Counted from the first letter of the stretch, positions 37,529 to 47,113 are shown. The stretch is DNA of 64,000 bases from Chitinophaga ginsengisoli (GCF_003014595.1 NZ_PYGK01000001.1:988820-1052819); one strand, 5' to 3'. Translations and numbers: made by a program. Notes: generated from the sequence alone by a model not told the origin.

Positions 37529-38140
37529 ATGGATACAGTTTCACTGACAGCGGAAGAGCGAGCGCTAGTTGTAAATGCTGAATGGTTGTATTTGAAAAAC
37601 AATGTCTTACAGAAAGTGATGGCATTGATGGGGCAGTTACACCAGGCGCTGGAGGTACATCCGGCTACAAAACAATTTCCATTTCCGGGCCAAACGTTAC
37701 AGACGGGAGGAAAGATATCAAAGGGAGAACGGTACAAGGAATTGCCTTATATCATACTGGATTATCCCCGTTTTTTCACCAGGGACAACATTTTCGCATT
37801 CCGCACCATGTTCTGGTGGGGACATTACTTCATTGCCACCCTGCATCTGGCAGGAGAGGAAAAGGAAAGATATAGTGACGCGATTGCTTCGGCCTGGCAG
37901 CAGCTGGCGGTGCATCAGTTTCAGATCTACCTTCAGGAAGACCCCTGGCATCACGATTTAGAGAATGGGAATTACAAATTAATATCGGCTATACCGGTAC
38001 TGGAATTCAAGCAGCTGATAGCCCGGCGTCCTTTTATTAAACTTGCTAAACCTTACAGTTTTGAAGAATGGGGAAAGATAATTCCGGAAGTAGTAAGAGA
38101 TTATGCTCTTTTGCTACAGGTACTGGTCAATAGTGACTGA
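37529..38140 (+). CDS. Conserved hypothetical protein, 203 residues
   Basis: A soluble, aromatic-rich protein starting MDTVSLTAEERALVVNAEWL, with no signal peptide or membrane helix. I recognise no named domain but believe it is conserved in Chitinophagaceae. Features include PYIILDYPRFFTRDNIFAFR near residues 72-91, a WWGHYF motif near 95-100 and a C-terminal PFIKLAKPYSFEEWGKIIPE. A -7-like TAAATTTG lies just before the start. It is convergent with the START-like gene, with only 4 bases between stops. Function is unknown. Confidence 0.75.
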   Translation: MDTVSLTAEERALVVNAEWLYLKNNVLQKVMALMGQLHQALEVHPATKQFPFPGQTLQTGGKISKGERYKELPYIILDYPRFFTRDNIFAFRTMFWWGHYFIATLHLAGEEKERYSDAIASAWQQLAVHQFQIYLQEDPWHHDLENGNYKLISAIPVLEFKQLIARRPFIKLAKPYSFEEWGKIIPEVVRDYALLLQVLVNSD

Positions 38141-38144
38141 CCGG

Positions 38145-38525
38145 TTAGTTACCTATCCTATGGAAAAGGTCTTTTACCTGGTAATCCCACAACTGGCTCT
38201 GGTCGGCTATCTCTTTCTTTTCTGCAAAATCTCTAACGATCAGAATTGTTTCATTAGTCACTTCGGAGATCTGTATGCGAAATTCAAAGAATTCTTCCTT
38301 GGGCGCATGTTTCCAATGTAAACGGATAAATTCATCTTCTTCCTGTTCAAGTACTTCTGCCTCTTCGGTGGAACCATTCCATGAAAAGGAGAAAACACTG
38401 TCCCTGTAATCTACTTTATCTGCGAACCACTCCTGCAAACCCGCCGGAGTGGAAAGGAATTCGTATAAGATACTGGGTGAGCACCGTACCGGGTATTCCA
38501 ACTCATATTGCACTTTCTTAGACAT
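38145..38525 (-). CDS. START-like (SRPBCC) domain protein
   Basis: A 126-residue protein covering a complete small START/AHSA1-like domain: YELEYPVRCSPSILYEFLST at the N-terminus, GLQEWFADKVDYRD near 32-45, and a C-terminal helix WDYQVKDLFHRIGN. The fold makes a hydrophobic pocket for lipids or other small molecules. Close homologues are widespread single-copy genes in Bacteroidota with unknown role. It lies 369 bases upstream of rpoD on the other strand. Confidence 0.8.
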   Translation of the reverse strand: MSKKVQYELEYPVRCSPSILYEFLSTPAGLQEWFADKVDYRDSVFSFSWNGSTEEAEVLEQEEDEFIRLHWKHAPKEEFFEFRIQISEVTNETILIVRDFAEKKEIADQSQLWDYQVKDLFHRIGN

Positions 38526-38799
38526 CGCTCAAGTAATTAGTAAATCAATAGCATCTGGCTGCAATTATAGAAAATTATTTATTCTGTCAAAATTATTTTG
38601 CAATTTTTTTTAATAATTGACGAAAATCTTGTACACTTTATAAATAACAATTCTATTAGGAAAATAATCAATACATTAGCAATCTGCACCATTTGTCTTC
38701 ACGGCTTTTGTGGGAAAACCCGTATTTAAAGGTTCCAATATTAAGTTGTGAATGATGAAACGTTTTTGCTTAAAAATGGTTTAACAACTAATTATTTTT

Positions 38800-38830
38800 T
38801 TTGTGAGCTTTCTAAAAAAACTTATTTTTG
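38800..38830 (+). promoter_or_regulatory. rpoD promoter, Bacteroidota consensus
   Basis: TTTG at 38800-38803, a 19-base spacer and TATTTTTG at 38823-38830 fit the Bacteroidota primary-sigma consensus TTTG-N19-TAnnTTTG exactly. The start codon is about 60 bases downstream. The rest of 38526-38887 is AT-rich and without genes. Confidence 0.75.
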
Positions 38831-38893
38831 TCAGGCATTCATCAAATAGGGTAACATTTTATTAACCTGTAACTGTTCCGATTCTTTATGTCA

Positions 38894-39763
38894 ATGCGCC
38901 AACTCAAAATCACGAAATCCATCACGAATAGGGAGTCCCAATCCCTGGAAAAATATCTGCAGGAAATTGGGAAGGTGGATTTAATTACTCCGGAGGAAGA
39001 AGTGAACCTGGCTATCCGCATTAAGCAAGGGGATCAGAGAGCGTTGGAAAAGCTTACGAAAGCTAATCTCCGTTTTGTGGTGTCTGTTGCGAAGCAATAT
39101 CAGAACCAGGGTTTATCTCTCAGTGACCTGATCAACGAGGGGAATCTGGGTCTGATCAAAGCCGCACAGCGTTTTGACGAAACTCGTGGTTTCAAGTTTA
39201 TTTCCTATGCCGTATGGTGGATTCGTCAATCTATCCTCCAGGCATTGGCAGAACAGAGCCGTATTGTACGTCTGCCGCTGAACAAAGTTGGTTTGAGCAA
39301 TAAGATCAGCAAGGCATATTCCCAATTGGAACAGGAATTTGAAAGAGAGCCGTCTCCAGACGAACTGGCCACCATCCTCGAGATCAATACGGAAGAAGTA
39401 GAAGCCACTTTAGGCGTTGCTGCCCGTCACGTATCCATGGATGCGCCGTTCATTGATGGTGAAGACAACTCTCTGCTGGATGTACTCGCTAATCCAAATG
39501 CAGTAAATGCAGATGAAGAACTGGATCATCACGATTCACTGCGCCGCGAAATAGAACGCTCTTTGTCTACGCTTACAGACAGGCAGAAAGATGTGATCAT
39601 CCTCTACTTCGGTATAGCGGTGGAACATCCAATGTCACTGGAAGATATAGGCGAAAAATTTGGCCTGACCCGCGAGAGGGTACGTCAGATCAAGGACAAA
39701 GCGATCACTAAATTACGTACCACATCCCGCAGCAAACTGCTGAGAAATTACCTGGGAAGTTGA
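38894..39763 (+). CDS. rpoD: Primary sigma factor RpoD/SigA
   Basis: A Bacteroidota-type short primary sigma factor of 289 residues from [20 protein letters not shown]; an ATG two codons earlier is possible. Region 1.2 lies at about 12-45 ([20 protein letters not shown]), region 2 at about 75-115 ([35 protein letters not shown]), region 3 at about 135-205 and region 4 at about 225-280 ([35 protein letters not shown]). It directs RNA polymerase to housekeeping promoters. Lack of a long region 1.1 is normal for the phylum. It has its own consensus promoter and terminator. Confidence 0.97.
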   Translation: MRQLKITKSITNRESQSLEKYLQEIGKVDLITPEEEVNLAIRIKQGDQRALEKLTKANLRFVVSVAKQYQNQGLSLSDLINEGNLGLIKAAQRFDETRGFKFISYAVWWIRQSILQALAEQSRIVRLPLNKVGLSNKISKAYSQLEQEFEREPSPDELATILEINTEEVEATLGVAARHVSMDAPFIDGEDNSLLDVLANPNAVNADEELDHHDSLRREIERSLSTLTDRQKDVIILYFGIAVEHPMSLEDIGEKFGLTRERVRQIKDKAITKLRTTSRSKLLRNYLGS

Positions 39764-39807
39764 TTACAATCGTTTTCAAAGCAGAGAAGTAACGAACTTT
39801 ATATAAG

Positions 39808-39844
39808 AAAAGGTGAATATCGGGGAGATATTCACCTTTTTTCG
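39808..39844 (+). terminator. rpoD terminator
   Basis: AAAAGGTGAATATC (39808-39821) pairs with GATATTCACCTTTT (39827-39840), loop GGGGA, followed by more T. Confidence 0.88.
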
Positions 39845-39959
39845 TTATTTGCGGCCTTCTGGTGGTTTAGAAGATACTTTATATTATTTTTGCAGCCCCT
39901 GAAGCTATAAGTCCGCAGAGGACGGATAGCAGAACAGCAAAAAATTAAACAGGACAAAA

Positions 39960-41285
39960 ATGTTTGAATCATTATCAGAGCGGCTCGACTCGGCGTTTAA
40001 ACAACTGAAAGGCGAAGGCCGTATCAGTGAGATCAACGTAGCTTCTACAGTGAAAGAAATACGCCGTGCGCTGGTAGATGCTGATGTTAACTATAAAATT
40101 GCAAAGGACTTTACAGACCGTGTAAGGGAAAAAGCCCTGGGTGAAAAGGTAATTACCGCCATTTCTCCCGGACAGCTGATGGTGAAGATCGTGAAGGATG
40201 AACTGGCTGAGCTGATGGGTGGTACCGAAGCCGAGCTGGATACGAAGGCAAATCCTACCGTGATATTGATCGCAGGCTTACAGGGTTCCGGTAAAACAAC
40301 TTTTTCCGGTAAACTGGCTAACTTCCTCAAAACAAAGAAAGCTAAGAAACCTCTGCTGGTAGCGGCTGACATTTACCGTCCGGCGGCTATCGATCAGCTG
40401 AAAGTGCTGGGTGAGCAGATAGGGGTGGAGGTATATAGTGAACCTGAGAACAAGGATGCGGTAAAGATCGCACAGAATGCGGTCCAGCATGCGAAGCAGC
40501 AGGGGAACAACATTATCATCATCGATACTGCCGGCCGTCTGGCTGTTGATGAGGTGATGATGACTGAGGTAGCTAATGTAAAGGCTGCCGTGAAACCGAA
40601 CGAGATCCTGTTCGTGGTAGACTCCATGACGGGGCAGGATGCGGTGAATACAGCCAAAGCGTTCAATGATCGCCTGGACTTCAGCGGGGTTGTACTGACC
40701 AAACTGGACGGTGATACCCGTGGTGGTGCGGCCCTCACTATCAAGTACACAGTAGAGAAGCCCATCAAGTTCGTGAGCATGGGCGAAAAGCTGGACACGT
40801 TGGATGTATTCTATCCTGAGCGTATGGCACAGCGTATCCTGGGGATGGGAGATATCACCACCCTGGTAGAGCGTGCCCAGGCGCAGTTCGACGAAGAGCA
40901 GGCGAAGAAACTGGAGAAGAAGATCCGTCAGAACCAGTTCGACTTCGAAGATTTCCGCGAACAGCTGCAGCAGATCAAAAAAATGGGTAACTTGAAGGAC
41001 CTGATGGGAATGATTCCAGGGGTCGGAAAGGCTATAAAAGATATTGACATCAGTGACGACGCATTTAAGGGCATTGAAGCTATGATTGGTTCCATGACGC
41101 CGTATGAGCGGAATAATCCAGATATTATCGATGGCAGCCGCCGTAAGCGTATTGCGAAAGGCGCCGGAAAAAATATCCAGGATGTGAACCAGTTTATGAA
41201 GCAGTTTGACCAGATGCGACAGATGATGAAGATGATGAACAAGTTTGGAGCCGGTGGTAAAGGAATGAAAGCCTTTGGCAGATAA
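39960..41285 (+). CDS. ffh: Signal recognition particle protein Ffh (SRP54)
   Basis: A 441-residue GTPase. The N domain covers about 1-85, and the G domain about 95-295 with the P loop GLQGSGKTT, DTAGR, TKLDGDTRGGA and the insertion-box segment PLLVAADIYRPAAIDQLKVL. The Met-rich M domain covers about 320-441 (MGNLKDLMGMIPG, MKQFDQMRQMMKMMNKFG) and binds 4.5S RNA and signal sequences. With FtsY it brings ribosomes making membrane proteins to the translocon. It begins the ribosome-related block that continues with rpsP, though the rpsP promoter makes that gene partly independent. Confidence 0.98.
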   Translation: MFESLSERLDSAFKQLKGEGRISEINVASTVKEIRRALVDADVNYKIAKDFTDRVREKALGEKVITAISPGQLMVKIVKDELAELMGGTEAELDTKANPTVILIAGLQGSGKTTFSGKLANFLKTKKAKKPLLVAADIYRPAAIDQLKVLGEQIGVEVYSEPENKDAVKIAQNAVQHAKQQGNNIIIIDTAGRLAVDEVMMTEVANVKAAVKPNEILFVVDSMTGQDAVNTAKAFNDRLDFSGVVLTKLDGDTRGGAALTIKYTVEKPIKFVSMGEKLDTLDVFYPERMAQRILGMGDITTLVERAQAQFDEEQAKKLEKKIRQNQFDFEDFREQLQQIKKMGNLKDLMGMIPGVGKAIKDIDISDDAFKGIEAMIGSMTPYERNNPDIIDGSRRKRIAKGAGKNIQDVNQFMKQFDQMRQMMKMMNKFGAGGKGMKAFGR

Positions 41286-41331
41286 AATTTAGTTAAGGGT
41301 TTGCAATTTGTAGACTTTTAACAGAAAATAT

Positions 41332-41362
41332 TTTGAACTGTCGGGTTTAAAAATTACCTTTG
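41332..41362 (+). promoter_or_regulatory. rpsP promoter, Bacteroidota consensus
   Basis: TTTG at 41332-41335, exactly 19 bases, then TACCTTTG at 41355-41362. The rpsP start codon is 57 bases further on. Confidence 0.75.
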
Positions 41363-41418
41363 CTGCCCCAAAGAAATATTTTTTTTCATAACTCGCAAAA
41401 AAATAACTCGAATTATTT

Positions 41419-41859
41419 ATGCCAGTAAAAATCAGACTACAACGTCATGGCGCTAAGAAGAGACCTTTTTATTTTATCGTAGTTGCCGATGCTCGCGCGC
41501 CTAGAGATGGTAAATTCATCCAGAAGATCGGTACTTACAATCCGCTGACTGTTCCTGCCTCTATCAACATTGATACAGAAAAGGCACTGCGTTGGTTGCA
41601 GAAAGGTGCACAACCTACAGACACCGTAAGAAGAATCCTGTCATTCAAAGGTGTTCTTTACCTGAAACACCTGTTGAGAGGTGTGAAACTGGGTCTGTTC
41701 GATGAGCCTACCGCTTTCCAGAAATTCGAACAATGGCAGGCTGAACACGAGCAGAAAGTTGCTGCCCGTCGTGACAGTCACAAAAAAGCTAGAGTTGCAA
41801 CTCCTATCGTAAGAAGAGTAGAGGATAGTCCTGCTCAGCCAGAAGGTGGTGAAGCATAA
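41419..41859 (+). CDS. rpsP: 30S ribosomal protein S16
   Basis: A 146-residue S16. The conserved core is residues 1-80 ([59 protein letters not shown]). The remaining 65 residues are a charged C-terminal extension, as is usual in Bacteroidota. S16 helps assemble the small subunit. It is followed by a hairpin and then rimM, whose product acts on the same subunit. Confidence 0.98.
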   Translation: MPVKIRLQRHGAKKRPFYFIVVADARAPRDGKFIQKIGTYNPLTVPASINIDTEKALRWLQKGAQPTDTVRRILSFKGVLYLKHLLRGVKLGLFDEPTAFQKFEQWQAEHEQKVAARRDSHKKARVATPIVRRVEDSPAQPEGGEA

Positions 41860-41881
41860 TCTAAGCTTTTGAATCATATTG

Positions 41882-41917
41882 AAAGGGAAATATTTGTACG
41901 CAAATATTTCCCTTTTT
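41882..41917 (+). terminator. Hairpin between rpsP and rimM
   Basis: AAAGGGAAATATTTG (41882-41896) pairs with CAAATATTTCCCTTT (41901-41915), loop TACG, followed by TT. It lies inside the rpsP-rimM-trmD series, so it may reduce rather than abolish read-through and so make more S16 than the two modification and assembly proteins. Confidence 0.8.
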
Positions 41918-41940
41918 CATAGCCGGAAGGGTAATCACAT

Positions 41941-42462
41941 ATGAATAATTACTTCAGCATAGGGAAACTGGTATCGGTATTTGGATTACAGGGAGAATTC
42001 ATCCTCAAGCATAGCCTGGGGAAAAAGACATCCCTGCCCGGAGTGGAAGCATTGTTCCTGGAAGAACGCAAGAACAGCTTTATTCCTTACTTCGTTCAGA
42101 AGACCAGCGTGAAGGATCATGAACATGTGTTTGTCAAGCTGGAGGGAATAGACACGAAAGAAGCTGCCCGAAAGTTGATACAGGTGCCTGTTTATCTCGG
42201 AGAAGACGACTTTAAAAAACAGGCAGCCTCTTCTTCGCCTTTGTCCATGCTTGGATATACAGTGCATGACAAACAGCAGGGAGAGCTGGGAGTGATCGAA
42301 GAAGTAATAGAAATGCCGATGCAGGTGCTCGTAAAGGTGATGTTCCGGGAGAAAGAGATGCTGTTACCACTCAACGAGCAATCGCTTGTGAAAGTGGACA
42401 AAAAACACCAGGTTGTGCATGTGGATCTTCCGGAGGGCCTCCTGGATATCTATCTGGAATAA
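41941..42462 (+). CDS. rimM: Ribosome maturation factor RimM
   Basis: A 173-residue protein with the N-terminal RimM beta-barrel (YFSIGKLVSVFGLQGEFILK, then EARKLIQVPVYL-like text near residues 75-88) and a C-terminal PRC barrel (MLGYTVHDKQQGELGVIEEV, MLLPLNEQSLVKVDKKHQVV). It binds S19 and helps late assembly of the 30S head. The gene order rpsP-rimM-trmD-rplS is the classic bacterial one. It is followed 56 bases later by trmD. Confidence 0.95.
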   Translation: MNNYFSIGKLVSVFGLQGEFILKHSLGKKTSLPGVEALFLEERKNSFIPYFVQKTSVKDHEHVFVKLEGIDTKEAARKLIQVPVYLGEDDFKKQAASSSPLSMLGYTVHDKQQGELGVIEEVIEMPMQVLVKVMFREKEMLLPLNEQSLVKVDKKHQVVHVDLPEGLLDIYLE

Positions 42463-42518
42463 GAAAGGCATTTATTGTTCACTATGGCCTGTAAAACGGG
42501 TCGGTTGAGTCATTAAAT

Positions 42519-43190
42519 ATGAGAATTGATATCATTACAGTACAACCGGGTTTGCTGGAAAGTCCCTTTTCACATTCGATACTGAAGCGGGCACAGACAA
42601 AAGGTCTCCTGGAAGTACATACACATAATCTGCGGGATTATTCCACGCTCAAGCATAACCAGGTAGATGACTACCAGTTTGGAGGAGGGGCAGGTATGGT
42701 AATGATGCTGGAGCCGGTGGTAAATGCCATTGAGAGTCTGCAGGCGAAGGTAAAATACGATGAGGTGATCTACCTGACGCCCGACGGGGAAACCCTGAAC
42801 CAGCGGATCGCGAATCAATTATCCCTGAAAGGGAATCTGTTGCTGTTATGTGGTCACTATAAAGGCATCGACGAGCGCATCCGTGTTCACTTCGTTACAA
42901 AAGAGATCTCTATAGGAGATTATGTGCTGTCTGGCGGAGAGCTGGCAGCAGCGGTACTGGTAGATGCCATTGGCAGGCTGATACCCGGTGTACTGAACGA
43001 TGAGACATCTGCTTTATTGGATTCATTCCAGGACAACCTGCTGGCGCCTCCTGTATATACCCGACCTGAAGAGTTCAGGGGATGGCGGGTACCTGATGTG
43101 CTGTTAAGCGGGGATCACAAGAAAATTGACAACTGGCGGCATGACCAGGCGCTGGAGCGCACAAAGGAACGTCGCCCGGATCTGTTATAA
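42519..43190 (+). CDS. trmD: tRNA (guanine-N1)-methyltransferase TrmD
   Basis: A 223-residue SPOUT enzyme that methylates G37 of tRNAs reading CNN codons and so prevents frameshifting. The start [20 protein letters not shown], the substrate loop [18 protein letters not shown], the deep knot [15 protein letters not shown] and [14 protein letters not shown] are all present, with the catalytic-Asp region [18 protein letters not shown] toward the C-terminus. The length is normal. It shares the series with rimM and rplS. Confidence 0.98.
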   Translation: MRIDIITVQPGLLESPFSHSILKRAQTKGLLEVHTHNLRDYSTLKHNQVDDYQFGGGAGMVMMLEPVVNAIESLQAKVKYDEVIYLTPDGETLNQRIANQLSLKGNLLLLCGHYKGIDERIRVHFVTKEISIGDYVLSGGELAAAVLVDAIGRLIPGVLNDETSALLDSFQDNLLAPPVYTRPEEFRGWRVPDVLLSGDHKKIDNWRHDQALERTKERRPDLL

Positions 43191-43245
43191 AATAAGGTTG
43201 GTAGTCAACTGTTTGAAAAATTATTCTTTAATAAAAGGGCCTGTT

Positions 43246-43278
43246 ATTTGGAAGTTGTGAATTTCTCAGTTACCTTTG
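43246..43278 (+). promoter_or_regulatory. rplS promoter
   Basis: TTTG at 43246-43249, a 21-base spacer and TACCTTTG at 43271-43278, about 23 bases before the rplS ATG. It gives rplS a separate transcript from trmD. Confidence 0.6.
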
Positions 43279-43300
43279 CAGTCCGATAAATATTTGAAAG

Positions 43301-43648
43301 ATGAACGCTATTTCTTTTGTTCACGAGCAACTGACAGGTAAGAAATCATACCCGAAGTTTAAAGCCGGTGACAACGTCACTGTTAACTATAAAATTGTTG
43401 AAGGTAACAAGGAAAGAATCCAGTCCTTCAAAGGTGATGTTTTGAAAGTACAGGGTACTGGTGCAACTGTATCCTTTACAGTAAGAAAAATTTCCGATGG
43501 TGTTGGTGTAGAAAGGGTATTCCCACTGTTCTCTCCTCACATCGATGGTATCATCCTGAACAAGGTTGGTAAAGTAAGAAGGGCTAAACTGTTCTACCTG
43601 CGCGAACGTGCTGGTAAGGCTGCCCGTATCAAAGAGAAAAGGGTTTAG
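43301..43648 (+). CDS. rplS: 50S ribosomal protein L19
   Basis: A 115-residue L19 with the expected core: [60 protein letters not shown] and [20 protein letters not shown]. It lies at the interface of the ribosomal subunits. It has its own promoter-like site and is followed by a terminator, ending the ribosome-related block. Confidence 0.98.
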   Translation: MNAISFVHEQLTGKKSYPKFKAGDNVTVNYKIVEGNKERIQSFKGDVLKVQGTGATVSFTVRKISDGVGVERVFPLFSPHIDGIILNKVGKVRRAKLFYLRERAGKAARIKEKRV

Positions 43649-43672
43649 TATAAATACAGGGAAATTAGTGAT

Positions 43673-43702
43673 AACGGGGACCGTTTGGGTTCCCGTTTTT
43701 TT
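43673..43702 (+). terminator. rplS terminator
   Basis: AACGGGGACC (43673-43682) pairs with GGTTCCCGTT (43688-43697), with one G-T wobble, followed by a run of T. Confidence 0.85.
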
Positions 43703-43838
43703 CATGTCTATGGAAACCGGATGCCACGTAGAGGGAAACTCTTAAAATAGAATTAAAACTTTGCAGGTCATATCAGGTATACCTAAATCCCGAATATATT
43801 TACCTATCTTTGTTTGCTTAACGTTTAAAACTGAGAAA

Positions 43839-44075
43839 ATGACTGCCGTTATCGTTAAATCACCACTTTTATTATTCCAGGAATTAGGTATGACAGAATT
43901 ACTTTTGATCGCTTTGGTTGTATTGCTGTTGTTTGGTGGTAAGAAAATTCCAGAACTGATGCGTGGCCTTGGTAAAGGTATCCGTGAGTTCAACGACGCA
44001 AAGAACAATGTGCGTAAAGAGATCGAAGATGGTATGAAAGACCAGCCAGCTACGACTGACCACAAGAATGCCTAA
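43839..44075 (+). CDS. tatA: Twin-arginine translocase subunit TatA/E
   Basis: I take the ATG at 43839 ([20 protein letters not shown]), giving 78 residues; the open frame begins earlier at 43761 but a -7-like TATCTTTG at 43805 lies inside that part. One membrane helix ([15 protein letters not shown]) is followed by the hinge [17 protein letters not shown] and a charged amphipathic helix, as in TatA/TatE. It oligomerises to pass folded proteins across the inner membrane. Likely clients in this window are the phospholipase C at 49969 and possibly the dismutase at 34191. No tatC is adjacent. Confidence 0.93.
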   Translation: MTAVIVKSPLLLFQELGMTELLLIALVVLLLFGGKKIPELMRGLGKGIREFNDAKNNVRKEIEDGMKDQPATTDHKNA

Positions 44076-44267
44076 TTAATACCTGTCCGCAGGAAATTGG
44101 AATTTCTCGTTTCTTTGATTCAAACGTGAATAGGGATAGTGTGCCTGTGAAAGGGATTGCATCAATCACTGTATTAGCTGCTATATACCAATATGCCAAC
44201 TGAACCATACCCGGTTCCCGGCTTTCAAGTTTGACCTGAGCTATTATTTTATAAGAAATTAACTGGT

Positions 44268-45713
44268 TTGGCTTTGTCTGAATTCAGCAGTATATCGGCT
44301 TTTCAAGAAGCATTATACGCCGGCAGAACAACCTGTACGGAGATGGTACGGTATTATCTGTACCAGATTGAACAGACAAAACACCTGAATGCTTTTCTGG
44401 AAGTTTTTGAAGAGGAAGCCCTGTTAAAAGCGCATGCACTGGATACCCGTATCAAGAACGGGGAGCCTGTGGGAGCGCTTGCGGGCATTGTGATAGGCAT
44501 TAAGGATGTTATCTGTTATAAAGGACATAAAGTAAGCGCTGCTTCTCGCATACTGGAGGGATTCACTTCCCTGTATTCTGCTACAGCTGTAGAAAGGCTG
44601 TTGGCGGAAGATGCTATTATCATTGGCAATCTCAACTGTGATGAATTCGCAATGGGATCTACCAATGAGAATTCGGCATATGGCCCGGTATTGAACGCAT
44701 TAGATAATACCCGTGTACCGGGTGGGTCATCTGGCGGTTCGGCGGTGGCAGTACAGGCAGATCTTTGTATGGTGAGCCTGGGTAGTGATACCGGAGGGTC
44801 CGTAAGGCAACCGGCTGATTTCTGTGGTATTGTAGGACTGAAGCCAACTTATGGCCGTATATCCCGCTATGGCCTGATCGCTTATGCCTCATCCTTTGAT
44901 CAGATAGGCATTTTTGGCAGGAATATTGCAGATGTGGCAAGGGTTCTGCAGGTGATCGCGGGACCAGACGGATATGACAGCACGGCATCTAAAGAGGAAG
45001 TACCTGATTATCAGACCCTGCACAATAAATCCTGGAAAATAGCGTATTTAAAAGACGCGTTGTTCCACCCCGGCCTCGATGAGGAAATGAAGAAAGGATA
45101 TATCAGCTTTTTCGAAGAACTGGAGTCAGCAGGGGATTCAGTTACAGCAGCAGATTTCGCTTATCTCGATTATGTAGTTCCAGCATATTATGTGCTTACA
45201 ACCGCAGAAGCTTCATCCAACCTTTCCCGGTTTGATGGAGTGAAATACGGACACAGGACGTCTCTTAAAAACCTGGAACTGGCCGACTTTTATAAGAAAA
45301 GCAGGTCTGAAGGTTTTGGAAAAGAGGTAAAACGGCGTATATTACTAGGGACTTTTGTACTTAGTGCGGGGTATTACGATGCCTACTTCACTAAAGCACA
45401 ACAGGTTAGAAGACTGGTGGTAGATAAATTATCAGAGATCTTATCCCAGTATGATGCGATTATTATGCCAACAGTGCCTTCAACGGCATTTAAAATAGGC
45501 GAAAAAGCGGACGATCCAATAGCCATGTACCTGGCAGATATTTACACGGTACTGGCAAATCTGGCTGGGGTACCGGCAATTTCGGTACCTTTGCAGCGGC
45601 ATTCAAACGGAATGCCATATGGTGTACAGATCATCACAAAGCAATTTAGCGAAGCAAACCTGTTAAGCATTGCGGAACACGTAATGCAATTACGGAGGGT
45701 TACTCCTGTTTAA
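44268..45713 (+). CDS. gatA: Asp/Glu-tRNA amidotransferase subunit A
   Basis: A 481-residue amidase-signature enzyme. The catalytic Ser-cisSer-Lys set is visible as Lys in GIVIGIKDVICYKG (about residue 79) and two Ser in GGSSGGSAVAVQADLCMVSL and GSDTGGSVRQPADFCGIVGL (about 153-180). It frees ammonia from glutamine so that mischarged Glu-tRNA(Gln) or Asp-tRNA(Asn) can be amidated together with GatB and GatC, neither of which is adjacent. The start is TTG at 44268 or a second TTG two codons later; no ATG is suitably placed. Confidence 0.93.
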   Translation: MALSEFSSISAFQEALYAGRTTCTEMVRYYLYQIEQTKHLNAFLEVFEEEALLKAHALDTRIKNGEPVGALAGIVIGIKDVICYKGHKVSAASRILEGFTSLYSATAVERLLAEDAIIIGNLNCDEFAMGSTNENSAYGPVLNALDNTRVPGGSSGGSAVAVQADLCMVSLGSDTGGSVRQPADFCGIVGLKPTYGRISRYGLIAYASSFDQIGIFGRNIADVARVLQVIAGPDGYDSTASKEEVPDYQTLHNKSWKIAYLKDALFHPGLDEEMKKGYISFFEELESAGDSVTAADFAYLDYVVPAYYVLTTAEASSNLSRFDGVKYGHRTSLKNLELADFYKKSRSEGFGKEVKRRILLGTFVLSAGYYDAYFTKAQQVRRLVVDKLSEILSQYDAIIMPTVPSTAFKIGEKADDPIAMYLADIYTVLANLAGVPAISVPLQRHSNGMPYGVQIITKQFSEANLLSIAEHVMQLRRVTPV

Positions 45714-45720
45714 AATAAAT

Positions 45721-47055
45721 ATGTGTATGAGGAAAATCTTTTTACTACTGCTGTTGCCAACTTTGGGTGCAGGGACTTTTGAAGCGATTGGTGGCAATGG
45801 TGTACCTAAAGAGATGGTTACTCCCTATGGAGGACCGGATACTACGGTACTGAACCACAAGATACGTTTACCTAAAGACACCGTTATTGTGCCTTCGGAA
45901 ACGTCACAGACTGTGCGCAAAAATGCCCAGAGTCTTCCGTCCAGCATCAGCAGCCCTAAGGTCTATGAACAGATCAACAACAACATTGTAGCTGGATATA
46001 TCAATAACTTTGCCAGCAGATACAGTCAACATCTGCAGGTAATGGTATCCAGAGGCCAGCCTTACTTTGTAATGGTGGAGAAAGTCTTCAGGGAACATGG
46101 TATTCCTGAGGAAATGAAATATCTCGCCGTAATCGAATCCAGCTTTAATACCAATGCACGCTCCCGTGTAGGAGCCGTAGGAGCCTGGCAGTTTATGTCC
46201 GGTACCGCGCGTATCTTCGGTCTCAGTGTGGGTAAAAAAGTGGACGAAAGAAAAGACTTCTACAAGTCTACTGTAGCAGCTGCCAAGTTCCTGAACGAAC
46301 TGTACAACCAGTTCGGCGATTGGTTACTGGTAGTAGCTGCTTACAATTGTGGCCCCGGCGGCGTACAACGCGCTATGAACGCCAGCGGCCGCACAGATTT
46401 CTGGGGCATGCAGTACTTTCTGCCCGCAGAATCCCGCAATCACGTTTACAAATTCATCGCTACCGGTTATATCCTCGATAGGTTCAATAACTTCTTCGGT
46501 GTAGGCGATGACATGGGTAATACTGTAGTAAACGCTGCTCCAACTCCAGGCGCTGCTGTATCTAGCGAACTGACAGAAGAGGAAATGTTCAATACAGTGG
46601 AATTCAATATCTCCGGCAAATACCGCCTGGATGCTATTGCAAAGAAACTGGACATGGAACTGGGAGACCTGGAACATCTGAACCCGGATTTCGCTAAAAT
46701 GATGGCAAGCCCGGAAAACAGCTACGACCTCCGAATTCCTAAGGACAAAATGAAGGAATTCCAGGCCGAGAAAGAAGATATCCTGAAAGAATCCTTGCAG
46801 ATGATGCTGGATGATAAGGCAACCACTCTTGACAAGTCACGCTTCCCAGCTCCAGCTAAGTTAGCTGCTCCTGCTGAAGCTAAGGCTAAAAAGACTGTAA
46901 CTGCTTCCAAAGCTAAGTCTACCAAATCTGGTAAATCAATAGCTAAGGGTAAGACTAAAGCAGCTACCGCTAAGAAGAAAACAGTAGCGAAGAAAACAAC
47001 TGCTAAGAAGCCAGTAATTAAAAAGACGACTTTAAAGAAGACCTCTCTTCGTTAA
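45721..47055 (+). CDS. Membrane-bound lytic murein transglycosylase (MltD-like) with basic tail
   Basis: A 444-residue exported protein with a short signal peptide. The SLT domain lies at about residues 115-255, with catalytic Glu in YLAVIESSFNTNARSRVGAV and AWQFMSGTARIFGL. A LysM-like segment lies at about 295-345 (FNISGKYRLDAIAKKLDMEL). The last 60 or so residues, from about 385, are almost all Lys, Ala, Thr and Ser (KKTVAKKTTAKKPVIKKTTL), like histone H1 or bacterial histone-like tails. The enzyme should cut the glycan strand of peptidoglycan. The tail may bind anionic wall or LPS. It begins 7 bases after gatA and may be cotranscribed. Confidence 0.9.
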   Translation: MCMRKIFLLLLLPTLGAGTFEAIGGNGVPKEMVTPYGGPDTTVLNHKIRLPKDTVIVPSETSQTVRKNAQSLPSSISSPKVYEQINNNIVAGYINNFASRYSQHLQVMVSRGQPYFVMVEKVFREHGIPEEMKYLAVIESSFNTNARSRVGAVGAWQFMSGTARIFGLSVGKKVDERKDFYKSTVAAAKFLNELYNQFGDWLLVVAAYNCGPGGVQRAMNASGRTDFWGMQYFLPAESRNHVYKFIATGYILDRFNNFFGVGDDMGNTVVNAAPTPGAAVSSELTEEEMFNTVEFNISGKYRLDAIAKKLDMELGDLEHLNPDFAKMMASPENSYDLRIPKDKMKEFQAEKEDILKESLQMMLDDKATTLDKSRFPAPAKLAAPAEAKAKKTVTASKAKSTKSGKSIAKGKTKAATAKKKTVAKKTTAKKPVIKKTTLKKTSLR

Positions 47056-47068
47056 ACATAATTCCTCG

Positions 47069-47110
47069 AAAGAAAAAAGCCTGGTCATTTGATCAGGCTT
47101 TTTTCTTTTT
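47069..47110 (+). terminator. Terminator after the transglycosylase gene
   Basis: AAAGAAAAAAGCCTG (47069-47083) pairs with CAGGCTTTTTTCTTT (47094-47108), and inner wobble pairs extend the stem. A T run follows. Confidence 0.88.
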
Positions 47111-47113
47111 CAT

